64,000 nucleotides of DNA from Pseudo-nitzschia pungens. Lineage: Eukaryota; Bacillariophyta; Bacillariophyceae; Bacillariales; Bacillariaceae. Under the pieces are notes generated by a model, which was not told where the DNA came from, did no database searches, and worked only from the letters and a program-made list of their open reading frames with translations. Positions 11,589-23,149 of the stretch are shown here, piece after piece. The DNA lies in the NCBI GenBank assembly GCA_037355855.1, contig CM074761.1, positions 5,103,346 through 5,167,345 on the forward strand. The letters run 5' to 3'. The position numbers were made by a program, and so were the translations under genes. Numbering within the stretch: the stretch's first letter is position 1; each line of letters opens with the position of its first letter.

Positions 11589-12386
11589 TTATTCATCAGC
11601 TGTGTTGATGTCTGATTCTTCGAGCGTGTACCAAGTTCCGTCGCGACTGTATACTTCACCAAGTGCTATTGCTTTTTCCGCGCCGGAAAGTGAGTCGTCT
11701 GCCGCATCGCCAACCGATACAACCGTCACAGCGCACGTTCCAGATGGAATGCTCCTGTGACTGACCGAGTTGAATGAAATCTGGGCTTTGGTTGCGATAT
11801 CCAATGCCACAACCAAATCGCTGCTCGCTTCCATAACTTCTCCGAGCATCAAATCATCTCCGCCAAGAAAGTTGAAGACAAGCACATCGCTTTCCATTGC
11901 AGAGGCTGCTTTTGTAATCGCATCCTTGATGGCTTGTTGGGGTCCAAAGAAAACTTCCTTGTTGGTTGTTTGACCGGGATCCTTGTAGAGCTCAACGCCC
12001 TGCCCCGTGCACAGAATGCTTGATCCACTAGCCTTCAACGCATTTTGAACAGCCGCCTCGTCCACGGATGATAGTTTGTTGTATCTCAAAAGATCCTTTG
12101 GTAAACTCTCGGCCTTTCCTGGTTTGTGTTTGATATCACCTATGATCTTGACTGCCGAATCCCTGGCCAACCCGACACCGCCCATCGAATCGTCACCCTG
12201 AACATAGTCGTCAGCTCGTGCTGGGACGTAGTTCAATTCGCTGCTGCTTTTCGTAGCAGACCTACTGTCAACTACTGGAGAAAAGCCAACCGCGCATTGT
12301 GTCATCGACATGGCTACGAGTGCCATCGTCATGCAACCAATCGCGACACGACGAGAAAAATGCATGTTTTCATTCGTTCTCGCCAT
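11589..12386 (-). CDS. Plastid-targeted protein of unknown function
   Basis: Single exon, 265 aa, with ATG at 12386-12384. The N-terminus has a basic start, a hydrophobic segment (VAIGCMTMALVAMSMTQCA, about residues 14-32) and a VG|FSPV junction, the phenylalanine cleavage context of diatom plastid presequences. The mature part has no domain I recognise. It is soluble, mixed alpha/beta-looking, with an FNFLGGDDLMLGEVMEASS segment (about residues 168-186) and an acidic C-terminus. Plastid location is inferred from the presequence only. The gene is convergent with VPS72, with 66 bp between the stop codons. Confidence 0.75.
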   Translation of the reverse strand: MARTNENMHFSRRVAIGCMTMALVAMSMTQCAVGFSPVVDSRSATKSSSELNYVPARADDYVQGDDSMGGVGLARDSAVKIIGDIKHKPGKAESLPKDLLRYNKLSSVDEAAVQNALKASGSSILCTGQGVELYKDPGQTTNKEVFFGPQQAIKDAITKAASAMESDVLVFNFLGGDDLMLGEVMEASSDLVVALDIATKAQISFNSVSHRSIPSGTCAVTVVSVGDAADDSLSGAEKAIALGEVYSRDGTWYTLEESDINTADE

Positions 12387-13586
12387 CTTTATAATTCGAG
12401 CAATCTGGTCTCTCTCTTTGTTTCACCGGAGGAGTGGAGCCAACAACACACAAACGAGATGTCGATGCGGGGTGCTTGTAATCGGAAACCTGAAATTGCC
12501 TCTTCGCTTATTCAGTTTCATCTTCATGATGAACCAACACGAAAATCATCTCTCGAAGACGTCACATCCATCATCGCATGCATCGTCAATTCCACGCGTA
12601 ATTTTAAAGAAGGGGAAATATTTTTTTGAATTTGGAATGACAATGAAGAAGCAAATACCCCCTAATGTGGCAAGATGAAAACGACTTCAGTGAAAAAAGA
12701 CGATTAGTACTACCGGTAATCTTAGGTGTCATGTACAAGATACAAGACAAAAGTACTCGTACTTCGTACTAGTTAGACAGATAATCTTACTCATAAGCAT
12801 GAGACAAGATCGACCTTGCAATGGGTGGCTATTATGATTAGTTTCAGAACTGGTGTTTTATCCATGGTATTTGCTGTGTGCCCATAAGAAGATTGCTTCT
12901 TCTTGCATCTCCTCAGCCCTAGTATTATTCCCGTCTTCCTGCCGGTCGCACTACTACAAGCATACCATTTTCTACTGGAGAATAATGCTGACCGTGATGT
13001 CAGCCAGCAAACACTCAAGTCGTTATGTAACTTATTGATGGGTCCACCAACAGTGCTTAATAAGAAGTACGAGGAGTGCATACATTGGTTGGCAGGATCC
13101 CAAATCTGCTAGAGTGAAGGGTGGTGTTACCATGGATGCGATTTCCTCTCAGTATGGGACATCTGTAGTGGAACAATCTGCTGGTAGTAGGTTGCAAGAG
13201 TAAGTCCTTCGGTGTCCTACCACGGTCGGTCACCGGTTTTGGCGACTTGCTCGACGGCGTGGAGGACAAAACAGAGACCAGAAGAGGAGGCACCGCACTC
13301 ACGGCATTGCACACCGTTGAACAGACCCACGCCAGAGACAAATCACGTTATCTAGCACTCCGATCACATAGATGTAGGGCGAGATATGCACCAGGGGTTG
13401 ACTGTAAAGACAGGACGTACCCACATCGCCACTGATGTTGCCTTATTCAAGGGGTGCTAATTAGTAGCAGCCCGACGAAAACTTACACACAAGTCGGATA
13501 ATAACTATGTGTATGAACCTCAAGAATCGAAATGATAATTATATGACATCCAATGTTTAGAGAAGCGAATATAGAACCCTGTCGAC
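12387..13586. other. Intergenic region, possible degenerate coding remnants
   Basis: No supported gene. Between about 12900 and 13440 several short frames on both strands have protein-like composition (for example one + strand frame ending at 13112 with NNADRDVSQQTLKSLCNLL), but none matches a family I recognise and all are broken by stops within 60-100 codons. They could be decayed gene or transposon pieces, or chance. Around 12720-12780 there is a cluster of GTACTCGTACTTCGTAC-type words. Confidence 0.4.
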
Positions 13587-15435
13587 CTAGTCGAAGACAA
13601 TCCTTGTAGCTTTCTTCATGGGGGCACCGCCCCGTGGCCCGAAGTTTCCGTAGAGCTTGTGCTCCTTTTTCTTGATGGTGCTTCCAAACTTCATGAGGGC
13701 CTCCGGTGGTTCCTGACCAGCCTGTTTCATAACTTGTTGAAGCTCCCCGGCGTGAGACTTATCCGAGGGTTGAAAGAATGTGATACTCAAGCCACTCTTT
13801 CCGGCACGTCCTGTGCGACCAATTCGATGAACATAATCCTCAATAGTCAGAGGGAAAGTGTAGTTCACAACCAATTCTACGTCGGGGATGTCCAGTCCTC
13901 TCGCAGCTACATCCGTAGCTACCATAATCTGACAGGTGCCATCCTTAAAGTCAGAAAGGGCCTGAGTTCGGGCGGCTTGGTGTTTGTTACCATGGATGGA
14001 GCAAACGTTGAAGCCGTCACGTTTCAGATTGTATTCCATGCGTTCTGCCTCTTTTTTGTAAAGGGCGAAAACAAGAATTCGTCGCTTACTTTTGTGCTTG
14101 CGCAAAATTTCCCTCAAGCGATTTTCCCGAGGACGATCCTCAATTACTTCGATGGTTTGAGTGACTCGTTTGTTAGCCGAGAGAGAGTCGTCAACATTAT
14201 TTTCTCCGTTGCTGCCTACGATACCTTCAAAACCGACATAGAGTCGAACGGGATTTGTCATGTAATTCATTGCAATCTCTTGAATGATTGCTGGCCATGT
14301 CGCGGAGAACATTGCCGTCTGTCTGCCATCTTCTTTCGGCATACAGTTGGATATGATGTACTTTACATCCTCTTGAATATTTTGCGAAGTAAGCGATTTC
14401 GTCTGTGAGAAACTTGAAAATATCGCAAAGCGTTCCCCGTGAAGAAAACGTGCCTCGTTTCAAGCAAAAGTTCAATACAATACAAAGAAACAAAGAATCG
14501 AACGTACCTTCAAATCCCATATCGAGCATTCTATCTGCTTCATCTAGAACCAAATGCTGAACTTTACTTAGATCACACGACCCCTCGTTGATCAAGTCCT
14601 TGAGCCGTCCGGGCGTTGCTACAAGGCAGTCGATATTTCCCTTCTTCAACTCGCTTGTCTGGGTATATTTCGGAACACCTCCGTATAGACACAACGACCG
14701 CATCCCAACCACGGCACCGTATTCTTTGAGAACGACTTCTACTTGCATGGCCAATTCACGAGTGGGGGACAATACCAACATCCGAGGCAAGCGTCTCTTG
14801 GACGCAACGGGGTTCTTCGCCATCGACGAAAGGGCAGGAATACTGAACGCGAGAGTCTTTCCACTCCCCGTCTCAGCAATTCCAACGATGTCTCTTTTCT
14901 TGTGCATCAAAATAGGCCATGATTGGGCTTGGATCGGGGAGGGTTTTTCGAACCCATTCGCATCCGTACATTGTCGAATCAAAGAATCTTCGATTATGGA
15001 CTTACAAGCGGCGAAGGTCGTTAATGGATAATAAGCATCATTGGAGTTGATTTTCTTTGTTTCTTCTTTTCCTTCGTCGTCGTCCTTGGCATGTTTCAAA
15101 ACAATTTTATTGTCTTCTCTCCAGCTTTCGATCGAATTTAACGATTTGTCTGAGGACGAACCCGATTCAGTTTTCTCACCAACGCGAGCCTTTTTCGAGG
15201 GGGCACCAGCATCCGAGTCCGACGTGTCTCTTTTCGTTTTCTTTGCTAACGAAACTTCTTTCCCGTCGACACAAAATTTGTTGTTCTTCGTGATCAACTT
15301 CTTTGCGTTCTTGTAATTTTCTTTGTCTCCCAATTTCTCAGCAACTAATTTCGCCAAGTCCTTGAGTTTCATAGAGCCGGAATCCTGCTTCTTCAGGATT
15401 TTTTTGGCTGCCTTCACTACCTTGTCTTCGTCCAT
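13587..15435 (-). CDS. DBP3: DEAD-box RNA helicase, Dbp3-like (two exons)
   Basis: Exon 1 is 15435-14508 and exon 2 is 14371-13587. The 136-bp intron (14507-14372) starts GTACGT and ends CAAG. The splice (phase 1) rebuilds MGFEEDVKYIISNCMP, exactly what the family has after DEAD, giving 570 aa. Motifs seen: AETGSGKT (about residue 188), PTRELA, TPGR, DEAD (about 298), SATWP, ARGLD and HRIGRTGRAG. The C-terminal FG..KKKEH.LYG and final TRIVFD resemble yeast Dbp3, a nucleolar helicase used in 60S pre-rRNA processing. The lysine-rich N-terminus (about residues 1-110) also fits. p68/DDX5-type helicases are the nearest alternative, but the C-terminus argues for Dbp3. Confidence 0.9.
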
Positions 15436-16073
15436 GGTGAGAGTTCGATGTCAAATGTTTATTTGCGATGAGGAGTCGCTAGTCGTACCGCTATGAGGTG
15501 CTTCCGACGCTCGATGATTCGAATAAAGGAAGAGGGAACGAAAAAGGAAGGAAAACTTTTCATCAGATTCTAAAATTCAGATTCTAAAATTCACACTTGT
15601 TCGTTGAGAAAGAGATTTCGCGCGAAAGTAAAGATGAAATCACTGGTCACAAAAATCTGAAATCCGGCTTCCTACTCTGGCTCATAACCCACTCCGACTC
15701 TTCCGATTCGTCATTACGACTGTCATAGAAAGGTTGTTGGTTCAACTTCTCTGTAGCATGTCACAAGCAGCTACATTAATTTTTAAGTTCAATCCAGAAC
15801 AGAGGAATGTGAACAAGATGGCATGGAAAGTAGTGAAGATCTTTATTTCAAAAACTAGTCCAATCTATAGTAAAGAGAGTTGCAGTTCATTTCTTTTTGG
15901 AGAGAGAGTCGAAAGCACTACCATCAATATTTTCGTATTGTTATCGCTATTATTTTCAAATGTATGCATCTAAGGGATACAAGAAGTAATTGAAAAAGTG
16001 TGACAAATAATAATACAACACGAGCTCCTTTCTGGATTGGACTGTTTTAGTACTGTGAAGAAATTCCCTTGAT
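15436..16073. other. Intergenic region between DBP3 and GCP3
   Basis: This holds the DBP3 promoter/5'UTR side (right of 15435) and the 3' flank of GCP3. A perfect 14-bp tandem duplication (CAGATTCTAAAATT twice, 15564-15577 and 15578-15591) lies ~130 bp upstream of the DBP3 ATG. No coding potential is seen. Confidence 0.6.
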
Positions 16074-18981
16074 TCATTGCCATGCCCCTTGCTTTCCATA
16101 AAAATTGTTGTGATCAAGTTGGGCCATGAGAAAACGCTGTGGGTGCAGGTCTTCGTTTTCCCCAAAAGAACTACTGGTTTCGTTGAATCCCCTTGGATCT
16201 CCGTCCACTTTCTTGCTCAAAGCTCTCAAAAGTTCCAGTGCATGGCGATTATAATCCTCGGAAATCTGGGATACTTTTCTAATCATGGAATCATTGGCAA
16301 GACCGAAGAAGCCTTCTTGTTCGGCAATATCTTGCTGCGAATCAAATCCCCACTGTCCTTGCTTCAAACGAGTCTCAGCTTGTACTCTCTTTTGAGATGT
16401 AATTTCTGCTTCCTCCAATGATCGATTGAACAGACGCTCTTGTAAATCACAGAATTCGTTTGTAATTGTGAGTACAGTATCAATTTGGTCGGCCAAGAAC
16501 CGTTGTTGGGAAAAGCCATCGCGTTCCGGATCGCTGACCATTGCCTTGTCCATGATGCTGGCAAGATAGCTATCATGGGCTTCGATCGCTTCATCTAGTG
16601 TCGATGCGTTATGGATTGCCGATTCAAGCTTCTGCCAATCACCTTCAATGACTTCGAACATCAGATAACTCCTGAGATTGACGATCAAATGTGTCATCGA
16701 TTGGCGAAGAATTGAAATAGCTCTCAATAGGAAGGTGGCCCGAAGATAACCTTTGCTCGAAGACGTGTCGATGCCTGTATATTGCGCCGAATTCTGGAGA
16801 GCGTGAGACAATGTAGCGCTCTGTCGCCATGTAAAGTTGAGCATGTACTCAATTTTTCTCAAACGAAATAGCAAGGAAAACAAAGTCTTGTATCGAGCAA
16901 TAGCGACACTGTGAACAATGGACAAGACGGGGTCTGGTACCTGATAGTCGAACATAAATATATCATAAATTGTTCGTCCATCGTTTGATTCGTCACGATT
17001 ATCCAATTTTGTGGGTCTCATCAGCTCTTCGTTCATTTCATCTCCGGGATCAAGGATTAACTCAACTTCAAGCCGTTCAACTATGTACTGTGGGAGATAT
17101 TTGGCGTTTGTACTCCTCAAGGCACCATCTACTATTATCAATAGTGAATGCTTATAAATTCCTCCAGACGACTGAGCTCTGTTTTGGTTGAATTCTTTGT
17201 GCAATCCTTCCATGAGCGCAGAAAAGAAGTCGCCTTGACCCAAAAGCAAAAACTGTTTTAGGGCAAACAGATGTTGCATCAAATGATTTTCATCTTTGAG
17301 TGCACAAAGAATATGACTATGAACCATTTCGGTAGCAGCCATTAAAGTGTCCTGAAGAATAGGATTCTCTTCATTTCCATATTCATTCTGTTGATACTTG
17401 TATCCGAGGTTCTCTAGTCGTTCATTTGAAGTTTCAGAAGCAGAGTTGCCTGCAATCTCACTTTGTAGTTGCATCGTCCATTGTCCATCCATCAAACAGC
17501 GCCTAATGAAATTAATTCCTTTCCCGACGTTGAATGAAGGTTTGACGTATTCTTGACCCAGAATTCCTATGGGGACTTGGTCCAGATTGATGCTGTACTT
17601 GTTGTTCCATAAGTATTTATCGTCCACATCCTTATTCTCCGTAACAAAGAATTCATTCCATGGATCCGACAAAATTCCTTTGGTGGTCCATGCGTACAAG
17701 ATTTCGAACCACGGCCGCGAGGCCTTGCGGAGAATTGATTGCACTATATCGACGTGGACAGTATTTCCGTGAATGCTGTGTTTGTGCAAAGCACTCAACA
17801 GGTATCCCCCCGTGAGCTCCTGCATTCCATCTACCAGCATTGCCAGCGTTTTGAGTCGAAATATAGGCCCCCGAAGCTCTACGAGCATCTGTCGGAGTGT
17901 AAAGCCAGGAAGTTTGGCTTCGTACGTAGTCAGAAGAGAATGATAGTCTCTCAGTTGTTCTGCCAATGTCTCGGCGAATGCACGTGCCACGACCCCTTTG
18001 GTTCGATCCTTTTGGACTCCGTGAATGTAAGAAGTAATCCGAGTATAGAGCCAGCCAGCTTCGCCGCACATTTTGAGGGCGTCCATGGCCCCACTTCCTA
18101 ACCGCGTGTGTGAAACTTGACCCGCGTACAAAATATTTTGCGACAGGGCGGGAGACTGGATGCGGATTCCTTCATAATTGCTGGCATTGGGGAGACTGTT
18201 ATCCCCAGCGTCTCTACGATAATATCGGACCCGTTCTCCGTCAATCCCCTGTAGGGAGTACAGGCATTCTCTCAACAATTTTTCTTCTTCCCGTTGCAGT
18301 TCCTCTCTTTGGAGAGGAGTTTGACCTGTCATCTGTTTTGAAATTCGAGGAGTATTCACTTGCATATCTGACTGCGATGGTAGCGTTTGCTGCAGTGCAA
18401 TCGAATGGATGGTCTTGTGGTTGTTGATTTGTTGGTATCTCTCTCATTGTGTCTACCGCAGATGGCATTGAAGATTGTGTCGCATTATTGTCGCTAGTTG
18501 TTAACTCACTGGTCTGTTTTCTCTCCGGCTTGTGTTGCGGTTGAATTGGTTTTTCGTTCACGGACGCTGTCGATGCTTTGTGTAAAACCGGCTTCTTGGC
18601 CATTGGAATTCGTTTGCCCATTAGTTTCGTCAGCGTCGCAAGGACTTTCGGGGGAAGATCGGGATTCCCATTCGCGGTAGATTGATTTTCGTAAAGGCGA
18701 TACAAATCTTCGATTTCTTCTCTGGCGTTTGGGTGGCGAGCCTTTCGCGAAATTCTTCTCCAAATAGACGACAAGTCCGTGTTGGCGCCGCGAAGGTTGA
18801 CGTTGTCGTTCGAGTTTGTTCCAATCTGACTGGACAACACACGCTTAGCAAGAGCTATAACATGTGCATTGTTGCCATCGGCATCGCCCACAATTGCTCC
18901 CACCAAACGGTGTACGGGATCGTCATTGTCGTCATTGTCCGAAACGGGTTCATGCCCATGCTCTTCAACTGAATAAATCAT
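16074..18981 (-). CDS. GCP3: Gamma-tubulin complex component 3 (Spc98/GCP3 family)
   Basis: The main frame (18365 down to 16074) carries the conserved GCP core. It begins at LLRECLYSLQGIDG and continues with GVVARAFAETL..QLRDYH, LRGPIFRLKTLAMLVDG, LWNNKYSINLDQVP, LLLGQGDFFSALM, VDGALRSTNAKY, LRKIEYMLNFTW and LMFEVIEGDWQ, ending RFLMAQLDHNNFY as in GCP3. It nucleates microtubules as part of the gamma-tubulin ring complex. The N-terminal ~175 residues lie in another frame (ATG 18981). The two join either through a predicted 85-bp intron (18456-18372, GTAGAC...CGCAG) or through a single-base insertion between about 18241 and 18445; both restore the frame. With the intron the protein is 940 aa. 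The 5' splice site is poor compared with others here, so the indel reading is equally likely. GCP2 is less similar than GCP3. Confidence 0.88.
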
Positions 18982-19597
18982 CCTTTGGGAACGAAATTCG
19001 TGTGACACTTTATTCTTTCTGGTGCGCCTGAATTGTATATTCTATCAGTCAGCGTTTACTCTGTCTCTGTCTTTGTTTGCTGTTGAGACGATCCAGAATG
19101 TTCGGTATCACTACCAGGGACGAAGGGCTATCCAACGCATCATTGTCATTGTCATTTTGGTAGAAGTCAGTCAAGAAGTAACTTACTTGCACCGTAAAGA
19201 GGTCTGAGGAAGGAGTGAGATAGTTTTTTGAATTTTGAAAAAATTGTCAAATTTCGAATTGAATCACGTGTGAGTGTTGTTCGTGTTTCGATTTGTTGTT
19301 CGATGTTGATTTTGAGATTGATCCGACCGATCTTTCCACGTTTCACGTCATCAAGACCTCAAAGTTGTCATGCACAAGTGGTTATCATCTTGTCAGTAAA
19401 CCTTATGGTTGTCTACCGGTACATGCACTACGCGTGTTCCTCGTACCGTAATGTTGCCCGATTGGCGGAAAAGTGGAAAAGAACGTTGATCGAACGAGAA
19501 CTTGCTGAATTACGAGTAAGGTTACCGGGAGGTATGTTGGGTGTTGGATTGACATTTAACTTAAGCTTCGAAGATTTGGACAAATTGACACCTTACC
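18982..19597. other. Divergent promoter region between GCP3 and lycopene cyclase
   Basis: About 615 bp separate the two divergently transcribed genes. The DNA is AT-rich with no supported gene. A weak open frame running into the LCYB start region on the + strand has no recognisable protein features. Confidence 0.55.
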
Positions 19598-21427
19598 ATG
19601 AGGGTCACCGTCGCCGCCACACTACTCCTCGTCACGAATGAGCTGATTTGTGTGAGCCATGCTTTCTCGGCGAAACCTGTTGCACTGCGATCTTCTATAA
19701 GCGTTTCTACCGGGACAACTCTCCGCCGTCCCCGCGGGATCGTGTCCGCTGCGCCATCGTCTGCTTCCTCCAAGCAATTGAACGCTGCAAGCAGTAGCAA
19801 CGACGAATGGGATGATTCTTGTGACGTGCTCGTCCTCGGCAGTGGTCCTGCGGGATGCGCTATTGCCTCGGTGTTGGGGTCGAATGGAAACCTGGATGTC
19901 GTGGTAGCCAACAAGGATTTCGATGCAGACTGGGTGCCGAACTACGGAGTGTGGAAAGACGAATGGAAAACAATTTTGGATCGATATGAATCGTTCGGAA
20001 TCGATTTAAACGACGGAGAGGTTGACGGAGTTATTGACAGAGAATGGTCCGTGACGGACTGCTACTTTGGTGGAAGTTACAATATTCCGACCGAAGAGCG
20101 CATGAGATTGGATCGTCCGTATTGCCGAGTGGACAGATTTGCGTTGAAGAAGTCGCTGACAAAGAACTTTCGTGTTGTGGAGGCAAACCATATCTCGGAG
20201 GCCATAGGGATCAATATGTATCGTCCGACTGGGAGCTTGGTGCACGATGAAGACGGAACAACTATTAAATTACAACCAAAAGATGCAGATGCACCTCCGC
20301 TCACAATGAGAACAAAGATCGTTATTGATACAACTGGTCACGAGACCAAACTCACATTGAAGGATAGCATCGAGCCACATACTCCACCAGGATTTCAAAT
20401 TGCGTACGGTGCTTTGGTAGAAGTTGATGAATCGAAATCGCCGAACCTGTCCATGATCGGACCCTACGATAAAGAAGCCATGACGCTATTCGACTACAGA
20501 ACCGATCATTTTGACGGAGACGAGTCCGCAACCATAAAAGCAACCAAAGCCCCAACATTCATGTATGCGATGCCCCTCGAAGGCAACAAAATATTTTTCG
20601 AAGAAACGTCCTTGGTGGCGAGACCAGCCGTCTCGTTTCAAGAATGCAAGGATCGGTGCTTTAGACGATTGAAACATCTTGGTATCGATGTTACTAATGT
20701 AGAAGAAGAGGAATACTGCTATATTCCAATGGGGGGTGCCCTTCCCGCCCGCGATCAGAGAATTCTAGGGTTTGGCGGTGCCGCAGCCATGGTTCATCCG
20801 AGTACCGGATATCATCTCTGTCGCGCACTCATGGGTGCTACAGATGCAGCTAAAGTCATTCAAGAAGAACTCGCGCTCGAAAAACTAAACCTTGACCGAG
20901 CGGTTGCCTCGGCCTACAATGCCTTGTGGTCGACGGAGAACATACGGCAACGGAACTTTGCTACCTTTGGTGGTGAATTTCTGATGAAGCAAGACGTTGT
21001 GGGACTTCGCGGTTTCTTTGATGGATTTTTCAAGCTTCCGTTGGAACTCTGGGGTGGATTTCTCGCCGGGTGGCCCGGTCTAGCCTACAACGAGAATCAC
21101 GAATCTTGGGCGAAACGAATATGGTTTGGTCTGACTTTTATTGTAAAGCTCCCGCCCCCGGTTGCCCTCGATATGTTTCTGAGCATCGTTACCTACTCTA
21201 TCTTCAATGAAGGGTGGTCACTGATTCAATCCGTGACTCCGTTCCTTGATGATCCGCCTTCCTATGAGTACAAGCCAAACAATGACCGCATTGGCGATGT
21301 CGCTGCGAAAACAGAAGCCGTAGAAATGATCCGTCAATCCAATGCCTTCGCCGAGATGCCTACGGAAGTCGCCATCGCTGCCTCTGTTTCGGAGAACAAA
21401 GATAAAGAACCTGTTGAGCAAGTTTGA
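19598..21427 (+). CDS. LCYB: Lycopene beta-cyclase, plastid-targeted
   Basis: Single exon, 609 aa. The N-terminal signal peptide (MRVTVAATLLLVTNELICVS) ends at HA|FSAKP, a diatom plastid-targeting context. The mature protein opens with a flavin-dinucleotide motif VLVLGSGPAGCAIASVLG (about residues 76-93), then PNYGVWKDEW and RPYCRVDRF of the lycopene cyclase family, YAMPLEGNKIFFEETSL, and the GGAAAMVHPSTGYHL signature (about residue 392). The enzyme closes both psi ends of lycopene to beta rings, giving beta-carotene for fucoxanthin and the diadinoxanthin cycle, and acts at plastid membranes. The long C-terminal helical part (FFDGFFKLPLELWGGFLAG) is normal for plant-type LCYB. Start: ATG in the only frame that yields the signal peptide. 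Confidence 0.95.
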   Translation: MRVTVAATLLLVTNELICVSHAFSAKPVALRSSISVSTGTTLRRPRGIVSAAPSSASSKQLNAASSSNDEWDDSCDVLVLGSGPAGCAIASVLGSNGNLDVVVANKDFDADWVPNYGVWKDEWKTILDRYESFGIDLNDGEVDGVIDREWSVTDCYFGGSYNIPTEERMRLDRPYCRVDRFALKKSLTKNFRVVEANHISEAIGINMYRPTGSLVHDEDGTTIKLQPKDADAPPLTMRTKIVIDTTGHETKLTLKDSIEPHTPPGFQIAYGALVEVDESKSPNLSMIGPYDKEAMTLFDYRTDHFDGDESATIKATKAPTFMYAMPLEGNKIFFEETSLVARPAVSFQECKDRCFRRLKHLGIDVTNVEEEEYCYIPMGGALPARDQRILGFGGAAAMVHPSTGYHLCRALMGATDAAKVIQEELALEKLNLDRAVASAYNALWSTENIRQRNFATFGGEFLMKQDVVGLRGFFDGFFKLPLELWGGFLAGWPGLAYNENHESWAKRIWFGLTFIVKLPPPVALDMFLSIVTYSIFNEGWSLIQSVTPFLDDPPSYEYKPNNDRIGDVAAKTEAVEMIRQSNAFAEMPTEVAIAASVSENKDKEPVEQV

Positions 21428-21622
21428 TATGGTAGAAGCTTGGGAGTAACTGCTCAATCAATCTAGTATTGTTATTATTTATTAACCATGAATAGTAAAA
21501 CATAGTATGTCCTAAAAATATATTTTACTTGGAGACATCGGCTTCTCCTCATAAACACAGCATATTTGTATGCAACCATCGATAGAATGCGATGTTATCT
21601 ATTGTATTTTCTATTTGGCGAT

Positions 21623-22593
21623 TTAAACATCAAGCAGATCTGCATCCTGACGGATTCCGGGGTTGCCACCCAGGTTGCTGCTCATTCCTCTTCGCTTAGC
21701 GCCCAAATTTTGGAAATTTAGCATTTCTCTTTCGACGTCATTGATAAAATTTTGACCTCCCCCGAGCGGCGAAAACACAACCGTGAGCTTCGGGCAATAT
21801 AAAATGCCAAAGCACCATGACCGTTCAGGTTTCCCTGCAGACCGCGGCCACAGCCAGAAAGGCATACTCGAAACCGTCGTTACGACCGCTACTCCATCAC
21901 TGGGATCGGCCAAGAACCCACGATAGGGCCATACCGAAGAAAGGTGCAAAAAGCTGCAAGGTGCACTCGCCGTGGAAACCCTGCGGATAGCAATGATTTT
22001 TTCGAAAGGGACATCAATCTCAATGTTTCCAATCCAAAACCGAAGGCTTCCGTCGGAAGTTACGTCGACAGTCCGAACGTGATTGTACCAAAACCAAGCA
22101 ACTGCGAGAAGGTTGGCAACCGTCACGGCAACAACCGTTCCGTGAGCACCAACTGGAACAGCACAAACGCAAAGCAAAACAAAGAGTGATTCCAAAATAA
22201 CAAATCGCGCTTTGAAGCCTGCGGTATCCAAAGAACGCCGACCAAATCCAGCATTTTTTTCATGAACAAGTTCGTTCATTCAACACAGAAAAAATCACCG
22301 ATTTTGAATTAGAGTGTGAGTGAGCGACTATTGACTAATCATGGAGTGACACCTTCAAGAAAAAGAACGGAAAACGTACCCCAAGAAAACTTAGAGGATC
22401 GAAACGAATGTAAAACACTGCCATCGTCTGTCACGTATGTCAAAGACTGAGAAATCAACAACGGGTCTTCATCCACAATGTGTTTGTGAAGTTCGTCGAC
22501 CATTTCTTGGGACCTTGTTCTTTGCAGCATAATTCCGTTTGAATCGTCGTTGTTGGATGTTGGCAGAAGCGTGTTGTCTTTCTCGTTCGCCAT
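21623..22593 (-). CDS. Two-TM protein of unknown function (two exons)
   Basis: Exon 1 is 22593-22380 and exon 2 is 22218-21623. The 161-bp intron (22379-22219) begins GTACGT and ends CCGCAG, and the phase-1 junction reads SSKFSW|GFKARF. The predicted protein has 269 aa: a polar N-terminus (1-70), two adjacent hydrophobic segments (about residues 77-92 and 98-115), then a soluble region with TSDGSLRFWIGNIEIDVPFEKIIAIRR that resembles the beta-strand pattern of small PH-like membrane proteins. I do not recognise a named family. The gene is convergent with LCYB, 195 bp apart. An unspliced alternative starting at ATG 22279 would lack exon 1 and its shared frame. Confidence 0.7.
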
Positions 22594-23149
22594 GGTTTCT
22601 GTATTATCTCCCTTTTATCATTGTTTCTATTATTTTTGCGCCTAATAGTCGTGTTTTCAAAAAAAGAGGGGGTGAACCTGATGCCTCTGTCGTTTCCGTA
22701 ACTTTGGTACGGAGAGCCGTTGTTTTACCACAACAACGGCAATTGGCTTTCTTGGACGCATCGGCGCGAGGTCACCAAAAGCTAGCCGGGCAATAGGAAC
22801 TAGATTAGAACCGAGGGTCGTCCTTCGTCAAACTCCATACTATTTATCATACATATTCAACATATCTCATCATGATTTTTTTCGAGATAGATATCCTTCA
22901 ACAACAACGATCACAAGCGTATGAGAATAACAAAAGCATTCGAAAATTTTCGGTTTGCACCCAGCTCAGCGCGTGTGGCACCACATAGACGCTGTATCAT
23001 CAGCAAAATGCCGTTATTCGGATCCGAAAAACAAGTACGAATCTATCGGTCCATGGCATGACGATCTTTTGCAAATTATTTAAGACCCGTTGCAAAAGCA
23101 TTAACTTTGTAAAATTAGTTTAACAAACGTAACTACTCTCTCATCAACG
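22594..23149. other. Promoter/intergenic region before the 23.15-kb gene
   Basis: No gene seen. A TATA-like TTATTTAAG lies at about 23074-23082, ~70 bp before the ATG of the small plastid-protein gene, and a CT-rich leader (ACTCTCTCATCAACG) immediately precedes that ATG. Both fit a strong, focused promoter. This is inference from position only. Confidence 0.4.

Noticed and set aside
12791..13341. Protein-like short frames on both strands
   Set aside because: No recognised domain and multiple stops; could be gene or transposon debris but not supportable.
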